Of a stretch of 5,790 nt of DNA, positions 1 through 4,447 are shown one piece after another (the first letter of the stretch is position 1; each line of letters opens with the position of its first letter). The notes under the pieces were generated by a model, which saw only the letters and a program-made list of their open reading frames with translations, did no database searches and was not told the DNA's origin. The stretch covers positions 1-5,790 of the forward strand of contig JAAEES010000079.1 in assembly GCA_013415575.1 (NCBI GenBank). The letters are read 5' to 3'. Source of the stretch: Methanomicrobiales archaeon (lineage in GTDB: Archaea > Halobacteriota > Methanomicrobia > Methanomicrobiales > Methanospirillaceae). Made by a program: the position numbers and the translations under genes.

Positions 1-192
1 CCTGCTGGAATCGAGATGCCTCTGGAGCTGCCTGATGATATTCTCGGCCATAGTGAACTCTTCGACCTCAAGGTATACCGGTGAGCGGGCAACACTGATG
101 GTCTCCCCGCAGGAGGGGCAGAGTTTCCACTGCTGGAACCGGTCAACATAGGTGAAGGTCCTGCACCCGCCACAGCGGATGATGAGGTACAT
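1..192 (-). CDS. Small zinc-ribbon protein, DUF1922-like (partial, C-terminus beyond window)
   Basis: The reverse strand from the ATG at 192-190 reads 64 codons without a stop and leaves the window at base 1, so the C-terminus is missing. The protein begins MYLIIRCGGC and has two CxxC pairs, Cys7/Cys10 and Cys25/Cys28 (CPSC). These form a rubredoxin-like zinc ribbon of four cysteines about 15 residues apart. The ribbon is followed by a short strand region and an amphipathic segment around residues 44-62 (VEEFTMAENIIRQLQRHL). The MYLI start, the ribbon and the following helix match my memory of the DUF1922 family of methanogens (MTH1184 type), whose biochemical role is not known. No signal peptide or membrane segment is seen. 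The gene is divergent from cofE. The TATA tract at 221-230 would start its transcript only a few bases before the ATG, giving a nearly leaderless mRNA. The zinc ribbon is clear; the family name is a memory-based assignment. Confidence 0.75.
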   Translation of the reverse strand, partial: MYLIIRCGGCRTFTYVDRFQQWKLCPSCGETISVARSPVYLEVEEFTMAENIIRQLQRHLDSSR

Positions 193-220
193 CCTTACCC
201 GGGTATTGCGCCTCTGTGAG

Positions 221-230
221 TATATATATT
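221..230. promoter_or_regulatory. TATA tract shared by divergent DUF1922-like gene and cofE
   Basis: The sequence TATATATATT is the only strongly AT-rich element in the gap between the two divergent genes, and it reads as a TATA box on both strands. With the usual archaeal spacing of about 25-27 bases, rightward transcription would begin near 250, and leftward transcription near 198, about 6 bases before the leftward ATG. No clear BRE is visible on either side. Bidirectional use is an inference from position. Confidence 0.5.
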
Positions 231-303
231 GCGCCCGGCTACCGGGGAGGGCGTCCCGGAATAGAGCCGTTTTATCATGCACCCCGACCTACAGAAGAGA
301 GAT

Positions 304-1053
304 ATGAGAGAAGAACCGATCACCGTCTTTGGCGTACCAGGACTCCCGCTCATCCAGGAGGGCGATGATCTCTGCGTCCTGATTGCAGAACAGACATCCC
401 TTGCTGACGGGGACATTGTCTGTATCGCCTCATCGGTCTACTCGAAAGCCAAAGGCTATACCCGGTTTCTCGCTGACATCACGCCCGGTGAGCGGGCCAC
501 CCGGATAGCAGGAAGGACAAGGGAGGACCCCCGGTTCATCCAGGCCGTTCTCGATGCATCATGCGACATCCTCCTCGAGTATCCCTTCGTTCTCTGTGAG
601 CTCTCCTGCGGCCACGTAGGGGTGCGGGCAGGGGTTGACCAGAGCAATATCGAGGATGAAAAGATCATTCTCCTCCCCCCGGACCCGATGGCTGCTGCAG
701 CCGACCTCCGGGAAGGATTCCGTTCATCAGCAGGGAAGGATGTCAGGGTGATCGTGACCGACACCTGCGGCCGATCATTCCGGAGGGGTCAGACGGGACA
801 CGCGATCGGGTGGAGCGGGATGCCGGCCATCCGTGATTTCCGCGGGGATCATGACCTCTTCGGGCATGAGCTGAAGATCACCGAGGAAGCGGTCGTGGAT
901 GAGATCGCCGGATTTGCAAATTTCGTGATGGGGGAGAGCAACAACGCGGTCCCGGTGGTGGTCATCCGCAACTGTCCAGCCTGGACCGGGCATGATATCC
1001 TCTACTTCACCCCTGAAGAGGATATCATCAGGAAGCGGCTGAAAGACCGGTGA
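304..1053 (+). CDS. cofE: Coenzyme F420-0:L-glutamate ligase (F420 gamma-glutamyl ligase)
   Basis: CofE is a cytosolic, GTP-dependent ligase. It adds L-glutamate to F420-0 and then a second glutamate by a gamma-linkage, which completes the redox cofactor F420 used throughout methanogenesis. The 249-residue product is the usual length for archaeal CofE. Visible family motifs are GLPLIQEGDDL (residues 13-23), YSKAKG (46-51), AGVDQSN (109-115), VTDTCGRSFRRG (151-162), AIGWSGM (167-173) and a GH-containing C-terminal segment near 229. Asp112 and Asp153/Thr154 align, from memory, with the metal-binding residues of the Archaeoglobus enzyme AF2256. An in-frame ATG at 277 would add nine residues (MHPDLQKRD). 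I prefer 304 because the resulting start (MREEPITVFGVPGLPLI) aligns with AF2256 and a purine-rich stretch precedes it, but neither ATG has a strong Shine-Dalgarno. The gene stands alone, with a divergent neighbour on the left and a convergent one on the right. Function is very secure; the start is less so. Confidence 0.95.
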   Translation: MREEPITVFGVPGLPLIQEGDDLCVLIAEQTSLADGDIVCIASSVYSKAKGYTRFLADITPGERATRIAGRTREDPRFIQAVLDASCDILLEYPFVLCELSCGHVGVRAGVDQSNIEDEKIILLPPDPMAAAADLREGFRSSAGKDVRVIVTDTCGRSFRRGQTGHAIGWSGMPAIRDFRGDHDLFGHELKITEEAVVDEIAGFANFVMGESNNAVPVVVIRNCPAWTGHDILYFTPEEDIIRKRLKDR

Positions 1054-1087
1054 GACCCGGAACCCTGTTTCAGCGGTAAATGAGGCC

Positions 1088-1111
1088 GGATTTTTATTCC
1101 GGAAAAAATCC
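1088..1111. terminator. Probable bidirectional terminator between convergent cofE and Sec61beta genes
   Basis: GGATTTTT (1088-1095) and AAAAATCC (1104-1111) form a perfect 8-bp inverted repeat around an 8-base loop (ATTCCGGA). The T-run on one strand and the A-run on the other give each converging transcript a U-tract near its end, 35-40 bases past the cofE stop and about 15 bases past the Sec61beta stop. Archaeal termination depends mainly on U-runs, so the hairpin itself may be incidental. Confidence 0.55.
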
Positions 1112-1125
1112 ACGGTCCGGCACAA

Positions 1126-1284
1126 TTAGAAGAGGAAGTCCAGTACGAGGATGATGACGGATATTGCAAGGGCTACCGCAACCACCATGTAGGGGTTGAT
1201 GTGGATAGCCCGTTTGTCCTCGCTTTCGTAGTAATTGACCAGACCAGCCGATGATATCAGTCTGCCGCCAGATTTCTTTGCCAT
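1126..1284 (-). CDS. secG: Preprotein translocase Sec61beta subunit (archaeal SecG equivalent)
   Basis: This is a 52-residue gene on the reverse strand, from the ATG at 1284-1282 to the TAA at 1128-1126. The product is the small, non-essential third subunit of the SecYEbeta protein-conducting channel in the cell membrane. It starts MAKKSGGRLISSAGLVNYYE. The lysine/glycine-rich N-terminus, the SAGL(V)NYYE motif (residues 12-20), the INPYMVVAVA segment (29-38) and a single C-terminal membrane helix (about 34-52, ending in DFLF) are the standard archaeal Sec61beta pattern. The length is also normal for the family. The N-terminus is expected in the cytoplasm, as in other tail-anchored beta subunits. 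A purine tract (GAGGAGGAGA, 1305-1296) lies 11-14 bases upstream of the ATG, rather far for a Shine-Dalgarno. A TATA box at 1310-1317 would instead give a nearly leaderless transcript. The gene converges on cofE and is divergent from the amidohydrolase. Confidence 0.93.
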   Translation of the reverse strand: MAKKSGGRLISSAGLVNYYESEDKRAIHINPYMVVAVALAISVIILVLDFLF

Positions 1285-1307
1285 ACCAGATTATTTCTCC
1301 TCCTCAA

Positions 1308-1320
1308 CATATATAAAAAA
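1308..1320. promoter_or_regulatory. AT tract with TATA box between Sec61beta and amidohydrolase genes
   Basis: CATATATAAAAAA on the plus strand reads TTTTTTATATATG on the minus strand. The minus reading is a good TATTA/TATA-type box (TTTATATA, 1317-1310). It would place the Sec61beta transcription start near 1287, next to its ATG at 1284. In the plus direction the predicted start would fall near 1338-1341, slightly inside the amidohydrolase frame. This site therefore fits Sec61beta better than the rightward gene. Confidence 0.55.
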
Positions 1321-1321
1321 C

Positions 1322-1326
1322 GGTGA
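1322..1326 (+). promoter_or_regulatory. Ribosome binding site of the amidohydrolase gene
   Basis: GGTGA lies 6 bases before the ATG at 1333. It matches the GGUGA part of the sequence complementary to the archaeal 16S rRNA 3' end. It supports 1333 as the start and implies that the mRNA has a leader reaching at least to this point. Confidence 0.6.
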
Positions 1327-1332
1327 CAGGGT

Positions 1333-2373
1333 ATGGGTGCAGGAGATCTTGTTATCGAGGGCCGGGCGCTCCTTGGCGAAGAGCTGCTGGTCAGAGACGT
1401 CGCAATTGTGGTCGAGAGAGGGATTATCCGCCGCATCGAGGATCTCTCTGACCGTCCGGCACCGTGGATCTGCCCGGCGCTCTTCAATGCCCACACCCAT
1501 ATCGGCGACAGCGTTGCCATGGACCTCCCGTTCACCGCGGACCTCACAAACCTGGTCACCCCGCCGAATGGTCTGAAGCACCGTATTCTCGCAGCAACCC
1601 CGGAAAATGAGCTCATCACGGCTATGCGGGCAACCATCGGGGCCATGCAGCAGTACGGGACTGCCGGGTTCGCCGATTTCCGTGAGGGTGGCGTTGCCGG
1701 GGTACAGGCTCTTCAACGTGCTGCTGACGGATACCCCTGCCGGCCCCTCATCCTCGGCAGGGACGGCGGAGAACTTGCCGGAGATGGTGCAGGAATCAGC
1801 AGCGCCCGTGATATCTCCTCACTTGATGAGGTGGTTTCCCGGGTTAGGAATGCCGGAAAAATGGTTGCCTTCCATGCAGGTGAGAAGGATCCCTTCGATA
1901 TCGATGCGGCACTCTCGTATGATCCCGATCTCCTTATTCACTGTACGCACGCAACAGGGGAGCACCTGAACCGCTGTGCCGATGAGGAAATCCCGATTGC
2001 CGTTTGTGTACGGTCAAACTGGATATTCGGGGTGACCGGAAGCGCGCAGAATCCTCCGGTCAGGGAGATGCTCAACAGGGGGTGTACGTTCCTGATCGGG
2101 ACCGACAACTGCATGGCGGTGCAGCCCGATCTCTGGAGGGAGATGTCGTTCCTTACGACCGTGTACAAGATCCCGCCCGAACAGGTGCTCAGGGCCGCTG
2201 TTGCAGGCTCCCGACTACTCGGGAAGTCATTCTTCATCAGGGAAGGCACTCCTGCAAATTTTCTGGTGATTTCCCCCGAAGATTCAAACCTCTGGCTCTC
2301 CCGCGATCCGATCAGGACCCTCACTGGAAGGGCCGGGGCGCACAATATCCTCAAAAAAGTTATTAATTCATGA
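1333..2373 (+). CDS. Amidohydrolase-superfamily metal-dependent hydrolase (deaminase/chlorohydrolase type), substrate unknown
   Basis: The 346-residue product has the full metal-site pattern of the cytosine deaminase/ATZ-TRZ branch of the amidohydrolase superfamily. HxH is seen as NAHTHIGD (His54, His56), the strand-5 histidine with a nearby acid as FHAGE (His181, Glu184), the strand-6 histidine in IHCTHAT (His203 or His206), and the strand-8 aspartate in IGTDN (Asp258). The N-terminal 45 residues (DLVIEGRALLGEE, then VVERGIIRRIED) and the end (EGTPANFLVI) form the small beta-sandwich typical of this branch. HxxE with a single Asp points to a mononuclear-metal deaminase that hydrolyses a ring amine. 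It is much shorter than the roughly 420-residue 5'-deoxyadenosine deaminase (DadD) of methanogens and lacks an obvious match to it, so I do not assign a substrate. No signal peptide is seen, so it is cytosolic. The upstream GGTGA supports the start. The stress-protein gene follows after 36 bases and may be partly co-transcribed. Confidence 0.85.
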   Translation: MGAGDLVIEGRALLGEELLVRDVAIVVERGIIRRIEDLSDRPAPWICPALFNAHTHIGDSVAMDLPFTADLTNLVTPPNGLKHRILAATPENELITAMRATIGAMQQYGTAGFADFREGGVAGVQALQRAADGYPCRPLILGRDGGELAGDGAGISSARDISSLDEVVSRVRNAGKMVAFHAGEKDPFDIDAALSYDPDLLIHCTHATGEHLNRCADEEIPIAVCVRSNWIFGVTGSAQNPPVREMLNRGCTFLIGTDNCMAVQPDLWREMSFLTTVYKIPPEQVLRAAVAGSRLLGKSFFIREGTPANFLVISPEDSNLWLSRDPIRTLTGRAGAHNILKKVINS

Positions 2374-2399
2374 AAATACATTAATAGAAAAGCTCTTTT

Positions 2400-2405
2400 G
2401 GGGGT
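2400..2405 (+). promoter_or_regulatory. Ribosome binding site deciding the USP start
   Basis: GGGGGT, 4 bases before the ATG at 2410, can pair with 3'-CCUCCA-5' of 16S rRNA through one G-U wobble. It makes 2410 the start rather than the in-frame TTG at 2398, which lies before this site. It overlaps the palindrome GGGTACCC (2402-2409). Confidence 0.6.
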
Positions 2406-2409
2406 ACCC

Positions 2410-2847
2410 ATGTTCCAAAACATTCTCGTGGCAATAGACGGATCAAAAATCAGTGACCATACACTGGGAGCGGCGATAGAGGAAGCACGGGTCTGGAAGG
2501 GAGCCGTGCATGCAATCTACGTTGTGGAGACCGGACTCTTCTCCTCACTTCCTATGGACAGCACATGGGAAATCATGTACAGCATGCTCGAGCAGGAAGG
2601 GACCCGCGCCCTCCAGACCGCACGCGAGATGGCCGAGAAACATGGCGTAAAGATAGAGACTCTCATCAGGCAGGGCCACGCTGGCAATGAAATCGTCAAG
2701 GCCGCAGGGGAGGTCGGCGCAGACCTCGTGGTTGTGGGATCCCATGGGAAGAGTGAGGTCGACCGGCTCCTGCTCGGAAGTGTGAGTTCGTTTGTGGTCT
2801 CGAACTGTGCAACAACGGTCATGGTGGTGAGACCATCACAGAAATGA
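2410..2847 (+). CDS. Universal stress protein, UspA family, ATP-binding type
   Basis: This is a 145-residue single-domain universal stress protein, the usual length for the family. These cytosolic proteins form dimers with a Rossmann-like fold and help cells survive stress, often by sensing ATP. The start MFQNILVAIDGS (residues 1-12) is the typical first strand with its Asp10. The ATP-binding signature G-2x-G-9x-G-S/T is complete: Gly110, Gly113, Gly123 and Ser124 (GSHGKSEVDRLLLGSVS). The protein should therefore belong to the nucleotide-binding class (MJ0577 type). The C-terminal strand TTVMVVRP (135-142) supplies the usual dimer edge. The stop overlaps the start of the CBS gene in ATGA, so the two are almost certainly translated together. 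The gap before the gene (2374-2409) holds AT-rich bases (AATACATTAATAG) that might be a weak promoter, but I cannot define a good TATA box. The biological role is inferred only from the family. Confidence 0.93.
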   Translation: MFQNILVAIDGSKISDHTLGAAIEEARVWKGAVHAIYVVETGLFSSLPMDSTWEIMYSMLEQEGTRALQTAREMAEKHGVKIETLIRQGHAGNEIVKAAGEVGADLVVVGSHGKSEVDRLLLGSVSSFVVSNCATTVMVVRPSQK

Positions 2848-3692
2848 CCGTTGCAGACTACATGACCACCGAGGTGGTACGTGTCGAGATTCCCGGAAAC
2901 CGGGACGATGTCCTGAAGATCCTGAAGAGGACCGGCATCAGCGGTGTTCCGGTGCTCAAGGAAGGAAAGCTGGTAGGGATCATTACCCGGAAGGATCTTC
3001 TCAGGAAATCCGATGAGACCCAGCTCGGTCTGCTGATGGCCCGCGATCCCGTCACCGTGAGCCCTGACGCTTCGATCCAAGAGGCCGCACGGCTCCTTGT
3101 CGACCATAATGTCAGGAGACTCCCGGTCGTTGAAGGGGCCACGCTGGTCGGTCTCATCTCGGTGGCTGATCTTATCCATGCCCTTGCCCAGATGCGGATT
3201 AAAGAGGAGATCAAGGACCAGTATATTTCGCAGACCTATGCACTCTGGGAAGAGACCCCCCTTCCGCTTGTCGCCCGGATCATGGAGATATCGGGATTCG
3301 AGGCAATCCCCATCCTCGATGCAGAGAGCAGGCTCCAGGGCATCATCTCCGAGCGGGATCTGATCCGGCACTCCTCAATCGAGGATATGGTCGAGATCAG
3401 CGATTTCTCCAACGGAACCGATGATGACGAGTGGACCTGGGAGAGCATCCGCGACATGCATACCATCTCCTATGGCATCTCCCGCATCCAGCTGCCCGAG
3501 CGGCCGGTGAAGTCGGCGATGATCACCAATGTCATCTCCGTGCCCGTGAATGCCGAGGTGAGCGAGTGCGCCCTGAAGATGAAGCGCGGGCGGGTCGACC
3601 AGCTCCCGGTGGTGAACGGTGACAAGAAACTGGTGGCCATGCTCTTTGATCGCGACCTGATCACTGCTCTCTGCCGTCAACCGTTTCAATAA
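2844..3692 (+). CDS. Four-CBS-domain protein, probable adenine-nucleotide sensor
   Basis: The 282-residue protein consists almost entirely of CBS domains, with no catalytic or membrane domain. CBS1 is at about 1-56 (VADYMT, ISGVPVL, GIITRKDLL). CBS2 is at about 62-115 (MARDPVTVSPDASI, RRLPVV, GLISVADLI). CBS3 is at about 130-177 (EAIPILD, GIISERDLI) and CBS4 at about 221-278 (VKSAMITNVISVPVNA, DQLPVV, LFDRDLI). Such tandem pairs (Bateman modules) usually bind AMP, ATP or S-adenosylmethionine. The conserved T/S-x-x-D pattern before each last helix (TRKD50-51, SVAD, SERD, FDRD) is the usual ribose-binding site. Between CBS3 and CBS4 lies an acidic linker (residues 180-204; GTDDDEW) unlike the rest of the protein. 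The start ATG overlaps the stress-protein stop (ATGA). A GGTGA at 2825-2830 sits rather far upstream, consistent with translational coupling. A role in energy or stress signalling with the stress protein is inferred from this linkage. Confidence 0.9.
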   Translation: MTVADYMTTEVVRVEIPGNRDDVLKILKRTGISGVPVLKEGKLVGIITRKDLLRKSDETQLGLLMARDPVTVSPDASIQEAARLLVDHNVRRLPVVEGATLVGLISVADLIHALAQMRIKEEIKDQYISQTYALWEETPLPLVARIMEISGFEAIPILDAESRLQGIISERDLIRHSSIEDMVEISDFSNGTDDDEWTWESIRDMHTISYGISRIQLPERPVKSAMITNVISVPVNAEVSECALKMKRGRVDQLPVVNGDKKLVAMLFDRDLITALCRQPFQ

Positions 3693-3697
3693 AAACC

Positions 3698-3705
3698 TTT
3701 AAATT
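3698..3705 (+). promoter_or_regulatory. Probable TATA box of the proteasome beta gene
   Basis: TTTAAATT is preceded by A-rich bases (AATAAAAACC) that could act as a BRE. It begins just after the CBS gene stop at 3692. The predicted start near 3728 gives a leader of about 50 bases before the ATG at 3780, long enough to include the ribosome site at 3769. A second AT-rich element (CTATATTTT, 3760-3768) is too close to the ATG to serve as the promoter. Confidence 0.55.
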
Positions 3706-3733
3706 TTCTGATGACGTGTATTGTGATGGAGCG

Positions 3734-3768
3734 CTTTTGAGAAGTTTTTCCAGCGTTTTCTATATTTT
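3734..3768 (+). other. U-tract-rich segment between the CBS gene and psmB
   Basis: Four T-runs of 4-5 bases occur in 35 bases: CTTTTG, GTTTTTC, GTTTTC and ATTTTG. U-runs are archaeal termination signals, so this stretch may end the transcript arriving from the stress/CBS pair. It also lies within the predicted psmB leader. No convincing hairpin was found. The function is inferred only from composition and place. Confidence 0.35.
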
Positions 3769-3773
3769 GGGGT
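3769..3773 (+). promoter_or_regulatory. Ribosome binding site of psmB
   Basis: GGGGT lies 6 bases before the ATG at 3780. It pairs with 16S rRNA 3'-CUCCA-5' through one G-U wobble, as does the site before the stress-protein gene. It supports 3780 as the psmB start. Confidence 0.6.
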
Positions 3774-3779
3774 ATACAT

Positions 3780-4424
3780 ATGATTGAAGGAGCCCAGGAA
3801 CCCCTGAAAGGGACAACCACCGTGGGACTGGTATTTGAAGATGGTGTTGTTCTCGCCACGGAAAAGCGGGCAACGATGGGGTATTTGATTGCCAGCAAGA
3901 AGGCCAAGAAAGTTTACCAGATCGCCGACCGCATCGGCATGACCACCGCAGGTGGAGTCGGCGATGCCCAGCAGATGGCGAGGCTCATGACTGTTGAGTG
4001 CAGTCTCTATAACATCCGGCGCGGGCGGCCGATGACTGTTGCAGCAGCCTCCACCCTGCTCTCCAATATCCTGAACAACAACCGATACTATCCGTTCTAC
4101 GTCCAGCTTCTGGTCGGCGGTGTCGATGACTCGGGACCGAGCGTCTACTCAGTGGATGCGCTCGGAGGGGCAACCAGGGAAGAAGAGATCGTGGCGACCG
4201 GCTCGGGCTCTCCCATGGCCTATGGAGTGCTCGAGGACCGGTTCCGGAAAGGAATGACAAGGGACGAGGCTGTGACGCTTGCAGTACGGGCGGTGCGTGC
4301 AGCAATAAAGAGGGACGCAGGATCTGGTGAAGGTATCTACGTTGTCGTAATCACCAGGGATGAATACCGGGAGATCTCTGACGAGGAGATTACCGAAAAA
4401 TTCGCTGCTGCCACCCCAGCATAA
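3780..4424 (+). CDS. psmB: 20S proteasome beta subunit (Ntn hydrolase, threonine protease)
   Basis: This is the catalytic beta subunit of the archaeal 20S proteasome. It forms the two inner seven-membered rings that degrade unfolded or tagged proteins in the cytosol, fed by the PAN or Cdc48 ATPases. The 214-residue precursor has an 11-residue propeptide (MIEGAQEPLKG) that is cut between Gly11 and Thr12, which exposes Thr12 as the mature nucleophile (TTTVGLV). Other catalytic residues are Glu28 (mature Glu17, in ATEKR), Lys44 (mature Lys33, in KKAKKV) and Asp179 (in KRDAGSG). The GSGSP loop at 141-145 carries the structural serine. TTAGGVGDAQ (55-64) and the VGGVD strand are also standard. Length and propeptide size are normal. 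The promoter at 3698 and the ribosome site at 3769 suggest it starts a new transcript, which may continue into the FttA gene 23 bases downstream. I recall the same psmB/CPSF order in Methanothermobacter (MTH1202/MTH1203). Confidence 0.97.
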   Translation: MIEGAQEPLKGTTTVGLVFEDGVVLATEKRATMGYLIASKKAKKVYQIADRIGMTTAGGVGDAQQMARLMTVECSLYNIRRGRPMTVAAASTLLSNILNNNRYYPFYVQLLVGGVDDSGPSVYSVDALGGATREEEIVATGSGSPMAYGVLEDRFRKGMTRDEAVTLAVRAVRAAIKRDAGSGEGIYVVVITRDEYREISDEEITEKFAAATPA

Positions 4425-4428
4425 CTAC

Positions 4429-4435
4429 TTTTTTT
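4429..4435 (+). terminator. T7 tract between psmB and the FttA gene
   Basis: A run of seven T residues begins 5 bases after the psmB stop and ends 12 bases before the FttA start codon. No hairpin precedes it. U-runs of this length promote archaeal transcript termination or FttA cutting, so part of the psmB transcript could end here and lower FttA expression. The role is inferred. Confidence 0.4.
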
Positions 4436-4447
4436 AGGACTGATCTG

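Noticed and set aside
1235..1576. Plus-strand 113-codon frame, and the minus-strand frames over the amidohydrolase start
   Set aside because: They overlap Sec61beta and the amidohydrolase in other frames. Their composition is rich in Ser, Arg and Pro, as expected of shadow frames.
2398..2409. TTG at 2398 as the stress-protein start
   Set aside because: It would put the ribosome site GGGGGT inside the coding region and add MGVP before the usual MFQNILVAIDGS start of the family.
2821..2836. Short inverted repeat ATGGT/ACCAT near the stress protein/CBS junction
   Set aside because: The 5-bp stem lies within coding sequence and is expected by chance. I see no sign of a control element.
2517..3371. 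284-codon open frame on the minus strand
   Set aside because: It is antisense to the stress protein and CBS genes, spans their junction, and has no family motifs. Long antisense frames are common in GC-rich coding sequence.
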